The position numbers were made by a program, and so were the translations under genes. DNA of 64,000 nt from Rickettsia typhi (GTDB lineage Bacteria > Pseudomonadota > Alphaproteobacteria > Rickettsiales > Deianiraeaceae): positions 1-64,000 of the forward strand of contig CAMAVJ010000002.1 in the NCBI GenBank assembly GCA_945861725.1, in the 5' to 3' direction. Every line of letters starts with the position of its first letter. The first letter of the stretch is position 1. The notes under the pieces are model-generated. The model was not told the origin of the DNA, searched no databases, and saw nothing but the letters and a program-made list of their open reading frames with translations. Below, piece after piece: positions 10,366-20,121 of this stretch.

Positions 10366-10600
10366 GGGGGCGAATAGGCTCGACATGGATTGGAAACTTT
10401 ATAACTTTACTCGCAAGGTATGCGTAATCCACAACTTTTAAATGGCAATAAACTTGTTTCATTAAAAGCTGGTCTTTCTAAACTTGGTAACAAAGCTGTA
10501 AAAGCTGTTGCTAATAAAGCTACTATATTTGCGGTCAACGCATTTAAAGTAGCGTAGGTTGTCTGTGACACTTACTGAAAGCTAGTTAAGGGGTTTTGGG
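10366..10600 (+). ncRNA. ssrA: tmRNA coding piece (permuted two-piece ssrA)
   Basis: GGGGGCGAATAGGCTCGACATGG tmRNA 5' signature after the CCA-ending piece. An open tag frame ends ...NAFKVA-TAG at 10557. 3' end approximate. Confidence 0.88.
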
Positions 10601-10635
10601 GTTTTCCTTTCAACAGAAAAACCTCGCTGAAAACA

Positions 10636-13600
10636 TCATTTAGCGTAATATGTTAATCCAAATTTCACGCCTTGAATTGCACTTGTATTAGAAAAGCTTT
10701 CCGTTGTTGTATATTTAATACTCTTCGCATCAATCACTTGGTTGAGATCTGCATATTGAATTGAGATGTTTTTAGTGTCTTGACCAATTTGTGCGTCATC
10801 AAGGGTAACTGTCGTTCCACTTTGTCTATTGATGTAATTTGCGACACTGTTTCCTAGTATTGCGCCATTTGCGACACTGGTATCATAACCATTTGTTACG
10901 CTGTAATTTATATTCTGTTTAAGGAATTTTATCCAAAACATTTCTCCAAAAAATGCGAGATTTTTTGAAACAAAAATTTCCGTACCAAAACCAAATTTGG
11001 CACCAAATGCTTGCGATTTTGTGTTACGATATGTCGAGAGTGCAGAAGTTCCACCACCAAAACCATAAATACTAAATGGTATTTTAAATGTTCCAAGTGA
11101 AAGTTTGTTTTCAAAACCAAACTTTGCAACTAAGCTTCCAGCGTAAGAAGAATCAAGGTTACCATAAGTATAGATTTTCGTTGCCGCTGTCGTAGGTGCT
11201 GTATCTTCTGGATGTTTCCCTGACATAGTTGAATCGGTATTTCTAAACATTGAAATATCAATTTGCGGAGCTGTGAAAAATGAGCTTTTAAATAAGCGGA
11301 ATTTATAACCAACGCTTGCTTCAAAACCGTCTGCACTGCGTCCTGAAAGTGCATTTACAAAGCTTTGCATCTGCTGTTGTGTGCTAAATTGCGGTGCAAG
11401 GTTCCTGCTGCCAACATCGTTCATTACCAACCGTTTTACTTCTTGAGTTTCAAACGACCAATCTTTTGGACGAAGTGTAACATCATAAGTTCCGTTTGTG
11501 TTTTTTATATATTCCGCAATGTTCTTGCTTTTGGATTGTTCAAGTGATGCATTTAGAATGTTAAAGGCTTCCGCAAATTTATTACCACCACCAACAACAC
11601 CACCAACAGCACCACCAACAACAGTACCAACAACACCACCAACAGCACTACCAACAACACCACCAACAGTACCACCAAGAATAGTACCAAGAATAGTACC
11701 ACCAAGAATATCAGCACCACCAACAGTACCACCAACAGTACCACCAACACCACCAGCAATAGCACCAGCAATAGCACCAGCACCACCAACAGTACCACCA
11801 ACAGTAGCACCAAGAACAGTGCCAACAAAATTACCAACAGCGGTACCAGAAAAAGTACCAACAGCGACACCAGCAATAGCACCATCCAATACACTTTCAA
11901 AGCCTGGCGATAGATTACCATTGGCGTCAACTGCCAACTTTGTAAAATTATTTAAAAGCGAATTAAGAATGTATGAGTTATCGACAACTGAAGCGTAACT
12001 TTGTTTGAATTTATCTGGATCAGTAAATCCTTCAGTTAGTTTGGCGATGGCGTCTTTTCCGTATAATAGCTTTCCCGTTGTGTCGTCACTGTATTGTATG
12101 AAATCATTCATACCATCGGCAATAGATCCAGTGTAACTAGAAAATAACTTTAAAAAATCGTTCAATGATATATTTGAACCAAGTTTTGCTGGGTCAAATC
12201 TCATATTTTGCAAAGCCGATGCATACGGACTACTGAAGTAATTGAAACTGAAACTTGGATGTAAATCAATTCCGGCATCTGTAATTACTCCTTCACTCTT
12301 CACGACAGTATTACCGTTTTTTGATATCCCAGTGAAAGTATTTTTACTATTTAGATCAATCGTAGCACTTTTAAATGTTGTTATACCATTTGTTGTAATT
12401 GTTGCGGGAGTGAAGATATTCTGGACGAATGCCCCTGTAGTTTTGCCTTTGTCTTTGTCTCCGTCTGCCGCATTAAAAGTGATGTTCAGATCGCTGGCTG
12501 GGTAGTCAACATTACATTCATTTGGGTTCATTAACGCTTTATCGGTGCAGGCGTATTTTGCTGTTGTTGAAGTTGAACCAGTAATTTTGATATCATTGAT
12601 ATTAGAAAATGTATTTTGTACATACTCTGGCTTCATGGCGAAAGTTTGTTGATTCGTGTATCTTCCACTTTCTACATCACTAGCTGTCATTGTATGGTAG
12701 GTATTGTTATTAATTTTAATAATGTCACCTTTCTCTGGTATTTTCAATAAAAGGAATTTATAGTTATTGTCCGCATTGACATCGTTAATCATTACATATT
12801 GACCATCAACGTTTAATATATAATTCCCAACTTTAGCAGTATTATCATAAGCTTGTGTGTATTTATTCTGTGTAGCACTAGTAACGCTAACTACACTTCC
12901 TGTCGTTGATACCACTCCATCAACTGATACAGTATCTTCAAAAACAGTTATTTTTGAGCCGGGACCAAATTCTACCGTTGCACCATTAGTTATTGTTGAA
13001 ATTGGATTGTTTGGTGTTGTGTAATCTAGTATTGTCGAAGCGTCGGTATAGGGCATTTTATAAACTGTCCAATTATTACCATCGGAGCCTATCTGAGTGT
13101 CCTGAGTGACGCCATTTTGTGTACGGATAGAAGTAAATAAATTTTTCACCGTTATAAGTCTGTTATCTTTGAGTATCGAGTTTATATAACTTGATGGAGC
13201 ACACGCTTCAATATGACTTACTGAATCCTGAATACACATTTGACTGCCTTGAAATTGCGGAATTACTATATCTTGTGTAGTAGTGCCTCCATTCAATATT
13301 CCAGATGCAGACAGTAGCACCTGTAAAGGACTGTTATTATATTCATCTTTGAGTGTTATTGTGATTTTGTTGTCATTTATGGGATTTGGTGTTGTTACCA
13401 TTGAAGAAATGCCATCAGTGCCATTAAATAAAATATTTGCACCAGTTAAATCAACTGTACCACCTTGATTCACTGTGTATATTGTAGTTTTTTTACTACT
13501 TTGTTGAGTTTTAAGCGTAAAAGTCACATCACCAACAAGGTATTTTTTGTCTAATGCACTTTTAAGCTCTTGATAACTTAATACGCCGCTAGCTGGATTT

Positions 13601-13854
13601 GTACCTTTAGTGTAATCAAATGATTTGCCATTAATGTTGCCTATGTTAGCAGCGTTCTTTAACATATTGATATCATTGAGATCGTTGATTTGTACGTCAA
13701 CATTTGTGCCTTGTTTGTAATCAGAAATTGTATTATTCTGTGATGATGTCATTTTAGAAACACTAAAATAAAGCCCCCTTGAAGCAAAACTTTTAAGCGG
13801 ATTAAACGCTGCAAGCAATGTAAAAACTAATAATAACAATTTAAAAACTCCCAT
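10636..13854 (-). CDS. Large surface/outer-membrane antigen with C-terminal P44/Msp2-like beta-barrel and internal glycine-zipper tract
   Basis: 1072 aa; signal peptide then RGLYFSVSK, C-terminal region typical of alphaproteobacterial surface antigens (KFGFGTEIFVSKNLAFFGEMFW..., GVKFGLTYYAK). Confidence 0.65.
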   Translation of the reverse strand: MGVFKLLLLVFTLLAAFNPLKSFASRGLYFSVSKMTSSQNNTISDYKQGTNVDVQINDLNDINMLKNAANIGNINGKSFDYTKGTNPASGVLSYQELKSALDKKYLVGDVTFTLKTQQSSKKTTIYTVNQGGTVDLTGANILFNGTDGISSMVTTPNPINDNKITITLKDEYNNSPLQVLLSASGILNGGTTTQDIVIPQFQGSQMCIQDSVSHIEACAPSSYINSILKDNRLITVKNLFTSIRTQNGVTQDTQIGSDGNNWTVYKMPYTDASTILDYTTPNNPISTITNGATVEFGPGSKITVFEDTVSVDGVVSTTGSVVSVTSATQNKYTQAYDNTAKVGNYILNVDGQYVMINDVNADNNYKFLLLKIPEKGDIIKINNNTYHTMTASDVESGRYTNQQTFAMKPEYVQNTFSNINDIKITGSTSTTAKYACTDKALMNPNECNVDYPASDLNITFNAADGDKDKGKTTGAFVQNIFTPATITTNGITTFKSATIDLNSKNTFTGISKNGNTVVKSEGVITDAGIDLHPSFSFNYFSSPYASALQNMRFDPAKLGSNISLNDFLKLFSSYTGSIADGMNDFIQYSDDTTGKLLYGKDAIAKLTEGFTDPDKFKQSYASVVDNSYILNSLLNNFTKLAVDANGNLSPGFESVLDGAIAGVAVGTFSGTAVGNFVGTVLGATVGGTVGGAGAIAGAIAGGVGGTVGGTVGGADILGGTILGTILGGTVGGVVGSAVGGVVGTVVGGAVGGVVGGGNKFAEAFNILNASLEQSKSKNIAEYIKNTNGTYDVTLRPKDWSFETQEVKRLVMNDVGSRNLAPQFSTQQQMQSFVNALSGRSADGFEASVGYKFRLFKSSFFTAPQIDISMFRNTDSTMSGKHPEDTAPTTAATKIYTYGNLDSSYAGSLVAKFGFENKLSLGTFKIPFSIYGFGGGTSALSTYRNTKSQAFGAKFGFGTEIFVSKNLAFFGEMFWIKFLKQNINYSVTNGYDTSVANGAILGNSVANYINRQSGTTVTLDDAQIGQDTKNISIQYADLNQVIDAKSIKYTTTESFSNTSAIQGVKFGLTYYAK
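11580..11886 (-). repeat. Degenerate triplet-multiple tandem repeat encoding (G/A/V/T)GG glycine-zipper repeats
   Basis: + strand reads ACCACCAACAGTACCACCAACA... over ~300 bp; encodes VGGTVGGVVGSAVGGVVGTVVGGAVGG-like protein. Confidence 0.85.
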
Positions 13855-13986
13855 TCCCCTTAAATGTAAAAAAACAATTAGGGAGCTGAAATAAAAAAAA
13901 TAAAAAAGTCAATAAAAAAACTTGACAATTAATATTTTCTTTAATTTTACGGATACATAATAAATTCACATTGTTTTTCTCAGAAA

Positions 13987-14334
13987 ATGAGACCATCGTT
14001 TTCGTACCATTGTCAGAAGTTGACATCGCTTTTTATGGTTCTTTCATTCGTGATATTCCTATGTGCTGATGCAGTCTTTACATCATCTACACCATTTTCG
14101 CTTGATTTCGCATTCTTTGTTCCAATTTCAACAGTTGCGTTAATGATATTCATTATTTGTTTTGGAATTTATTCATACTTGCGTGCAGTTACACTTTTCA
14201 CGGACTATGTTAAATCACACAATATGCGTTCCGTTTTATCGAATTTGGTTTTATTCTTAAACCTTTTTACATGTACATCTGGGTTGATAGCCTTAATGTA
14301 TATACATTTTTCATCATTAATATCTTTTGCTTAA
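13987..14334 (+). CDS. Small multi-TM membrane protein, unknown function
   Basis: 115-aa ORF with three or so hydrophobic segments, co-directional and directly before rpmH. Confidence 0.5.
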   Translation: MRPSFSYHCQKLTSLFMVLSFVIFLCADAVFTSSTPFSLDFAFFVPISTVALMIFIICFGIYSYLRAVTLFTDYVKSHNMRSVLSNLVLFLNLFTCTSGLIALMYIHFSSLISFA

Positions 14335-14340
14335 ATCTTT

Positions 14341-14472
14341 ATGTCAACAAAAAGAACATACCAACCTTCCAAAGTTAAAAGAAAACGAACTCATGGTTTC
14401 CTTGTGAGACAAAGAAACGGTGATGTCATTGCACTTCGTCGTAAAAAAGGGAGGAAGCGTTTAGCTGTGTGA
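14341..14472 (+). CDS. rpmH: 50S ribosomal protein L34
   Basis: Not in the ORF track (43 aa). Translates to [43 protein letters not shown], canonical L34. Confidence 0.95.
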   Translation: MSTKRTYQPSKVKRKRTHGFLVRQRNGDVIALRRKKGRKRLAV

Positions 14473-14479
14473 AATAAAT

Positions 14480-15550
14480 ATGTCTATTTTGCAAACGGCA
14501 CTTAGTCAGTCCCACATTGTTTCAGAAGCGACAATGGTTGAATTCGCTGGATACCTAATGCCAGTGAAATATAAACAAGGTCTCATTGATGAACATAATT
14601 GGACTCGTAATTCATGTGGAATTTTTGATGTTTCACATATGGGTCAGGTGATTTTTGAAGGGGAAAATCTTAATGATATATTTTCACAATTAACACCATC
14701 TGACTTCACAAAAGTAAAGCAATCCGCTTGTAAATATACCGTTTTAACTAACGAAGACGGTGGAATAATCGATGACTTGATTATAACAAAATTTTCCGAT
14801 AATCGTTTTTTTGTCGTATGGAATGCCTCAAGAAAGCATATCGATCTTGCTCATGTTTTAAAGCATTTTCCAAAGATTTCTTATCAAAATTTAGAATCTC
14901 GTGCTTTGATTGCAGTCCAAGGACCTAAAGTTTTAGATACTCTTTCACCAATTTTTCATGAAATTGCAGAAATTGGATATATGACTGCTCGCGAAATTTT
15001 GCATGAAAAATATGGAAAAGTAATATTAAGTCGCACTGGTTACACTGGTGAAAAAGGATTTGAAATTTCTGTTGAAAATTCACTTGCACCAGCATTATGG
15101 GCGGAATTACTTGCAAACGATGCCGTTCGTCCAATTGGACTTGGAGCAAGAGACAGTCTTCGCCTTGAGGTTGGTTATCCACTTTATGGAAATGACTTAA
15201 ATGAAGGTACGGATCCAATATCAGCAGGTCTTTCGTGGGTTATGTCTAAAAATCATTCTGGATATACTGGATTTGAAAAAATTTCCCAAAATAATCAAGT
15301 GAAACGCTCTGGAATTTTACTTGAGGACAAAGGTGTTTTGCGTGCAGGTTACGAAGTTTTTAATGCAAAGGGTGAAAAAATTTCCGCTTTAACAAGTGGT
15401 GGATATTCGCCGGTTCTTGAAAGGTCGATTGGTCAAGCATATTTGCCAATTAACTACGAAATTGGTCAGGAAGTTTTTATCGAAATTCGTGGAAAAAAAC
15501 TTAAAGCTATAGTCCACAGCATTTCGTTCGTCACAACTAACCCTAGGTAA
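14480..15550 (+). CDS. gcvT: Glycine cleavage system T protein (aminomethyltransferase)
   Basis: FDVSHMGQ, SRTGYTGEKGFEI and GLGARDSLRLEVGYPLYGND motifs. Confidence 0.93.
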   Translation: MSILQTALSQSHIVSEATMVEFAGYLMPVKYKQGLIDEHNWTRNSCGIFDVSHMGQVIFEGENLNDIFSQLTPSDFTKVKQSACKYTVLTNEDGGIIDDLIITKFSDNRFFVVWNASRKHIDLAHVLKHFPKISYQNLESRALIAVQGPKVLDTLSPIFHEIAEIGYMTAREILHEKYGKVILSRTGYTGEKGFEISVENSLAPALWAELLANDAVRPIGLGARDSLRLEVGYPLYGNDLNEGTDPISAGLSWVMSKNHSGYTGFEKISQNNQVKRSGILLEDKGVLRAGYEVFNAKGEKISALTSGGYSPVLERSIGQAYLPINYEIGQEVFIEIRGKKLKAIVHSISFVTTNPR

Positions 15551-16774
15551 ATGATCTTACTCTGCATTGCAGTTAATTTGCTCTTTTATCCATTCATAAA
15601 GATACGCGAAACGGATTATTCTTTCACATTTCGCGGGGCTTTAAAGTATTATACTCCAAGTTTGCGTTTTTATCGATACACATTCTATTATATTTCCTTT
15701 TTTTTGGCAATATTTTTCTTTGCTATCTTTAATGGATGGATTGCATTTTCTTTATATTTATTGGCAATTTCATCATTTTTCTTCTTTTATAAAAGGAAAA
15801 TTTCAGAAGATAAAACACTTTTTTCTCAAATTACACCGAAGTTTCGCAAATATGTTAAATATATTAAAGATCCTCGTACATTTTCAGACTCTGTTGTATA
15901 TTTCACGATATTATCGCTTTCGATGGCAACTCTCGTCGTTGCGGCCGTTATTGCATTTGCAATGTTTAGGGAGTTTTTTGTTTTTTTACAGTCTGTAAAA
16001 TTAACGGATTTCCTTTTTGGAACATACTGGTGGCCAAGTGAGTACGAACTTTTTGGTGGGAAGGCTTTTGGAATTCTTCCGTTATTTGTTGGAACCGTGA
16101 TGACATCGTTAATTGCGATACTTTTTGCGACGCCAATTTCAATTATGGTTGCAATTTACACTGCGGAATATGCATCGCCGAAATTTTGTGGAAAAATTAA
16201 ATTTGCACTGGAAATTCTTGCAAATATTCCAACAGTTGTCTATGGTTTCTTTGCAGCGTTTATACTTTCCCGATGGATGTACGACTTTTCAAATGCCTTA
16301 CATTATCACTCATTTTCTGCCGAAAGTGCTTTAGTTTCGGGGCTTGTTATTGGCGTAATGATTATGCCATATATGATAACACTTATTGATGATGCATTTC
16401 GTGCAATTCCTTCGGAAATTAGGCAAACGGCCGTGAGCCTTGGTGCATTGAAGCATGAAATTGTCTTGAATGTTTTGCTTAGCATAATTACTCCAAGTAT
16501 TGTTTCTGTTGTAATTATTGCAATGTCGCGGGCAATTGGTGAGACGATGATCGTCGTGATGGCAGCTGGCTTAATGGCAAATATGACATTTTCTCCGTTG
16601 GAATCAATTACGACTGCCACGGTTCAGATTGTGACAATTTTAACTGGTGATGTTGAATTTAATAGTCCAAAAACTCTTGCAGCGTTTGCAATTGCTTCTG
16701 TTTTATTTTGTATAACTTTAGTTCTCAACTCAATCTCAATTTGGATTTCGAAAAAATTCGAAGTTCGTCTTTGA
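15551..16774 (+). CDS. pstC: Phosphate ABC transporter permease PstC
   Basis: GGKAFGILPLFVGTVMTSLIAILFATPISI, RAIPSEIRQTAVSLGA and SRAIGETMIVVMAAG motifs. Confidence 0.85.
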   Translation: MILLCIAVNLLFYPFIKIRETDYSFTFRGALKYYTPSLRFYRYTFYYISFFLAIFFFAIFNGWIAFSLYLLAISSFFFFYKRKISEDKTLFSQITPKFRKYVKYIKDPRTFSDSVVYFTILSLSMATLVVAAVIAFAMFREFFVFLQSVKLTDFLFGTYWWPSEYELFGGKAFGILPLFVGTVMTSLIAILFATPISIMVAIYTAEYASPKFCGKIKFALEILANIPTVVYGFFAAFILSRWMYDFSNALHYHSFSAESALVSGLVIGVMIMPYMITLIDDAFRAIPSEIRQTAVSLGALKHEIVLNVLLSIITPSIVSVVIIAMSRAIGETMIVVMAAGLMANMTFSPLESITTATVQIVTILTGDVEFNSPKTLAAFAIASVLFCITLVLNSISIWISKKFEVRL

Positions 16775-16776
16775 GT

Positions 16777-17001
16777 CTACTTTATAATAAATTCTATTGC
16801 GTGAATTTGTCTGTCGATATCCTCCTTTAATCTTTCATTCAATATTCTATGTTTTTGTAGGCGGGTCATATTCACAAATTCCGGTGAAGAAATTATTAAT
16901 CTCCAGTGGTCTTCATCGCCAATTGTGTCAATGCATTCAAATGTGGAATGTGGAAATTTTTGTGAAATAATGATTTCAAGTTCATTTTTTTTAATTGACA
17001 T
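16777..17001 (-). CDS. BolA/IbaG-family protein
   Basis: 74 aa; '...DHWRLIISSPEFVNMTRLQKHRILNERL...IHAIEF' matches the small BolA fold. Confidence 0.8.
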   Translation of the reverse strand: MSIKKNELEIIISQKFPHSTFECIDTIGDEDHWRLIISSPEFVNMTRLQKHRILNERLKEDIDRQIHAIEFIIK

Positions 17002-17068
17002 TTTATAATTTTAATAAATGAATTTTTGACAACGCAACAACGGTAATAAACAGTAGTAAAACATAGTT

Positions 17069-18007
17069 ATGAAAATATTGTCAAGAATTATTATTCTACT
17101 CCTCTCATTTCAAATTTTTTCTTTTCAAGGTGTTGCCCTTGCGGATTCAACACTTCCTTCGTGTGGTTTTAACACAGAATGCCCTAAGGGTCTTGCTTGT
17201 AGAGGTTCAACTGGTAATAAGGATAATGGTATATGTGTTTTAACAGGTCCATCAATTGCACTTTGTAATGTGACAAAGTTGATTAAGGATTTTTCTCGAT
17301 ATTTTGAACTTTTTTCAATTGTTGCAATTGGATTTGCGTTCTTTCTTGGTAAAATTTCATGGGGTATGATTATTTCTGTTATACTTGGTATTGCGGTGAT
17401 AGAAGGTGCAGTGCCAGTTACTAAAAAGCTTATAGGGGTTGATTACGTTTATTGTTCTGATGAAACAATTGCGTACTCCAACGCATGTGCATCGGCACAA
17501 TGGAAACTTGATGCATCTAAATCTAAAATGGCTTCTCCTGTAATTTATAATATGGAGCTGAAACCACCACTATGTACGACAAAGATGTCTTGTATACAGC
17601 AAACATGTACATCATCAAACGGGTTGGCTGTCCTCGCTATCACTATGACTGCAATTAATATTGAGTTAAGTAAAAATGGTTTTGCAACGAGTAATCAACT
17701 TCTGCAGATGGACTATTATTTAAAGACGGACAATAATAAAATAGTAAGCAATAACTTCTATAGGCAGTTTCTTAATGTAATAACTATGACTGATTACATT
17801 CCAGTTGATACAAAACTATATTTCATTCCCATAGAATTGAAGAATATTCCCATAAGTTCCTTGAGTGCAGCACTCAAGATACCAGCCACGTGTGTTAATG
17901 TACCAAGTCCAACTTCCACTAATTATTTAGTATGTACGAAGGCTTGTTACGACGATTCGCAAATAATAAAAACAGCCGCAACAACTTGTGCTGGTCTTGT
18001 GTTATGA
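17069..18007 (+). CDS. TrbC/VirB2-like protein with long C-terminal extension
   Basis: Signal peptide; LFSIVAIGFAFFLGKISWGMIISVILGIAVIEGAVPVTKKLIG resembles the TrbC/VirB2 pilin core; then ~160 aa Cys-containing tail. Confidence 0.55.
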   Translation: MKILSRIIILLLSFQIFSFQGVALADSTLPSCGFNTECPKGLACRGSTGNKDNGICVLTGPSIALCNVTKLIKDFSRYFELFSIVAIGFAFFLGKISWGMIISVILGIAVIEGAVPVTKKLIGVDYVYCSDETIAYSNACASAQWKLDASKSKMASPVIYNMELKPPLCTTKMSCIQQTCTSSNGLAVLAITMTAINIELSKNGFATSNQLLQMDYYLKTDNNKIVSNNFYRQFLNVITMTDYIPVDTKLYFIPIELKNIPISSLSAALKIPATCVNVPSPTSTNYLVCTKACYDDSQIIKTAATTCAGLVL

Positions 18008-18771
18008 ACAATATTCTGGTGATTTCTGGCTTTGATGCTACAGCATCTGCTGGAATTTTACTTGATTGTCATATTGTGAAAATGTTGAATTTTGAGCCAT
18101 TTGCGATTTTGCCGGCATTTTCTGTGCAAAATCATGATGGTGTGAGTGGCGTTGTGAAATTCACGGCTGAAAACTTACGAATTCAGTTGAAAAATATTCC
18201 AAAAAACACTCCATTAACACCAAAATTTGCAAAGATTGGTCTTTTGCAGAATATCGAAGCAATTGAAATTGTTGCTGAGTTTTTGTCTCAAAATGATATA
18301 TTTACCGTTGTTGATACTCCATTTATTTCCTCTTCTGGTGTTGAACTTGTTGAAAATCTTGAAGAATATGTGCAAGTTTTTCGGAATAAACTTTTACCTT
18401 ATGTGGAAATGTTAACGCCTAATCAATCTGAAATTGACATACTTGGTGGAATAAATACAATTTTTTCTTATGGATGTAAAAGAATTCTTGAAAAAGGAGG
18501 GCATTCACTTACAAAATTATTTTCCACAGATATCCTTCATTTACCAAATGGAATGACTGAATTTACACTTCCTCGAGTGAATTATTATGAAAATATTCGC
18601 GGAACGGGTTGTGCTCTTTCAACTGCTATTTTATGTTTTTTGGCAAAAGGGCTTTCAATTGAGAAATCAATTGAAGTGGCAAAACAATTTGTTTACGATG
18701 GAATTTTGAATTCTGTACAAGTAAATGAAAAAACGAGGGTTTTAAAATTACATGATAAATCATACAATTAA
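18004..18771 (+). CDS. thiD: Hydroxymethylpyrimidine/phosphomethylpyrimidine kinase
   Basis: ILVISGFDATASAGILLD, TPNQSEIDIL, NIRGTGCALSTAI. Start at 18004 overlaps the upstream stop (ATGA). Confidence 0.88.
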   Translation: MNNILVISGFDATASAGILLDCHIVKMLNFEPFAILPAFSVQNHDGVSGVVKFTAENLRIQLKNIPKNTPLTPKFAKIGLLQNIEAIEIVAEFLSQNDIFTVVDTPFISSSGVELVENLEEYVQVFRNKLLPYVEMLTPNQSEIDILGGINTIFSYGCKRILEKGGHSLTKLFSTDILHLPNGMTEFTLPRVNYYENIRGTGCALSTAILCFLAKGLSIEKSIEVAKQFVYDGILNSVQVNEKTRVLKLHDKSYN

Positions 18772-18849
18772 TTGAATAACTTCTAAAAATTTAATATTTG
18801 ACTTTTATATTTATCCTCTTTTTGAATTTTAAACAACTTTTGAGTTCAG

Positions 18850-20109
18850 ATGCATACGAATAAAACTCTTCAAGAAATTGATATTACAATATTTGATGCA
18901 ATCGAATCTGAAAAAATCAGACAGGAAGACGGCATTGAATTAATAGCTTCTGAAAACATTGTTTCTAAGGCTGTAATGGAAGCACAAGGTTCTGTTTTTA
19001 CGAATAAATATGCAGAAGGCTATCCAACAAAAAGATATTATGGCGGATGTGAAAATGCTGATATTGTTGAGTCTTTGGCGATTGATCGTCTTAAAAAACT
19101 TTTTAATGCAAATTTTGCAAATGTTCAGCCTCACTCTGGTGCAACAGCAAATCAATGTGTTTATTTTGCATTTCTAAAACCGGGAGACACCATAATGGGG
19201 CTTGCTCTTGATTGCGGAGGTCATCTTACTCATGGTGCAAAAATGACACAATCTGGACAATGGTTTAATTCAGTTGACTATCGTACGAATTCTGAAGGTT
19301 TAATTGATTACGACCAACTAGAAGCACAAGCTCTTGAAGTTAAGCCAAAGCTTATTGTTGCTGGCACCTCTTCATATTCTCGTATAATTGATTGGAAACG
19401 CTTTAGGGATATTGCGGATAAAGTTGCAAAAATTAATGGTTCTTGTATACTAATGATTGATATGGCACATGTTGCTGGGCTTGTGGCTGGCGGTCAGTAT
19501 CCAAATCCACTACCTTATGCCGATGTCGTTACTTCAACAACTCATAAAACACTACGAGGACCACGCGGCGGAGTAATTCTTTGGAATGATGAAAAATTTA
19601 CAAAACAAATCAATTCAGCTGTCTTTCCTGGAATGATTGGCGGACCTCTTATACATGTAATTGCGGCAAAGGCGGTTGCCTTTGGTGAAGCACTTGAACC
19701 ATCATTTCAACATTATGCGAAAAGTGTCGTGCAAAATGCACAAGTTTTGGCTAAAACTTTAGTTGAAAGAGGTTTGAAGGTTGTTACAGGCGGGACGGAT
19801 TGCCACCTTATGGTGGTTGATTTAACTCCGTATGGTGTTACGGGGAAGGATGCGGAAAAATTACTTGAAAAAGCACGATTAATTTGCAATAAAAATGCCA
19901 TTCCAAACGATCCCCATGGTCCATTTACCGCATCAGGAATTCGTCTTGGTTCAGCTTGTGGAACGACTCGTGGGTTTGGTGAAAAAGAATTCGTACAAAT
20001 TGGAAACTGGATAGCGGATGTTTTAAAAAATTCCAGTGAAGATTCAATTGCAAAAGTCGGTAATGATGTTAAGGCTCTTTGTAATAAATTCCCAATATAT
20101 TCAAAATAG
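18850..20109 (+). CDS. glyA: Serine hydroxymethyltransferase
   Basis: [30 protein letters not shown] motifs. Confidence 0.96.
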   Translation: MHTNKTLQEIDITIFDAIESEKIRQEDGIELIASENIVSKAVMEAQGSVFTNKYAEGYPTKRYYGGCENADIVESLAIDRLKKLFNANFANVQPHSGATANQCVYFAFLKPGDTIMGLALDCGGHLTHGAKMTQSGQWFNSVDYRTNSEGLIDYDQLEAQALEVKPKLIVAGTSSYSRIIDWKRFRDIADKVAKINGSCILMIDMAHVAGLVAGGQYPNPLPYADVVTSTTHKTLRGPRGGVILWNDEKFTKQINSAVFPGMIGGPLIHVIAAKAVAFGEALEPSFQHYAKSVVQNAQVLAKTLVERGLKVVTGGTDCHLMVVDLTPYGVTGKDAEKLLEKARLICNKNAIPNDPHGPFTASGIRLGSACGTTRGFGEKEFVQIGNWIADVLKNSSEDSIAKVGNDVKALCNKFPIYSK

Positions 20110-20121
20110 TATAAAAACAAT

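Noticed and set aside
10229-10441. 70-aa ORF MTYQFLLNIIIAVKQ...
   Set aside because: Overlaps the tmRNA promoter, acceptor piece and coding piece; non-coding RNA explains the region.
11580-11886. CRISPR-like or satellite array
   Set aside because: Repeats are short, degenerate, without unique spacers and fully inside an open reading frame.
11498-11998. 166-aa Pro/Thr/Ala-rich ORF antisense to the surface antigen (also the Leu/Val-rich 125-aa ORF at 11553-11930)
   Set aside because: Both are frame artefacts of the triplet-multiple repeat encoding the glycine-zipper tract; no start context and no independent coding signal.
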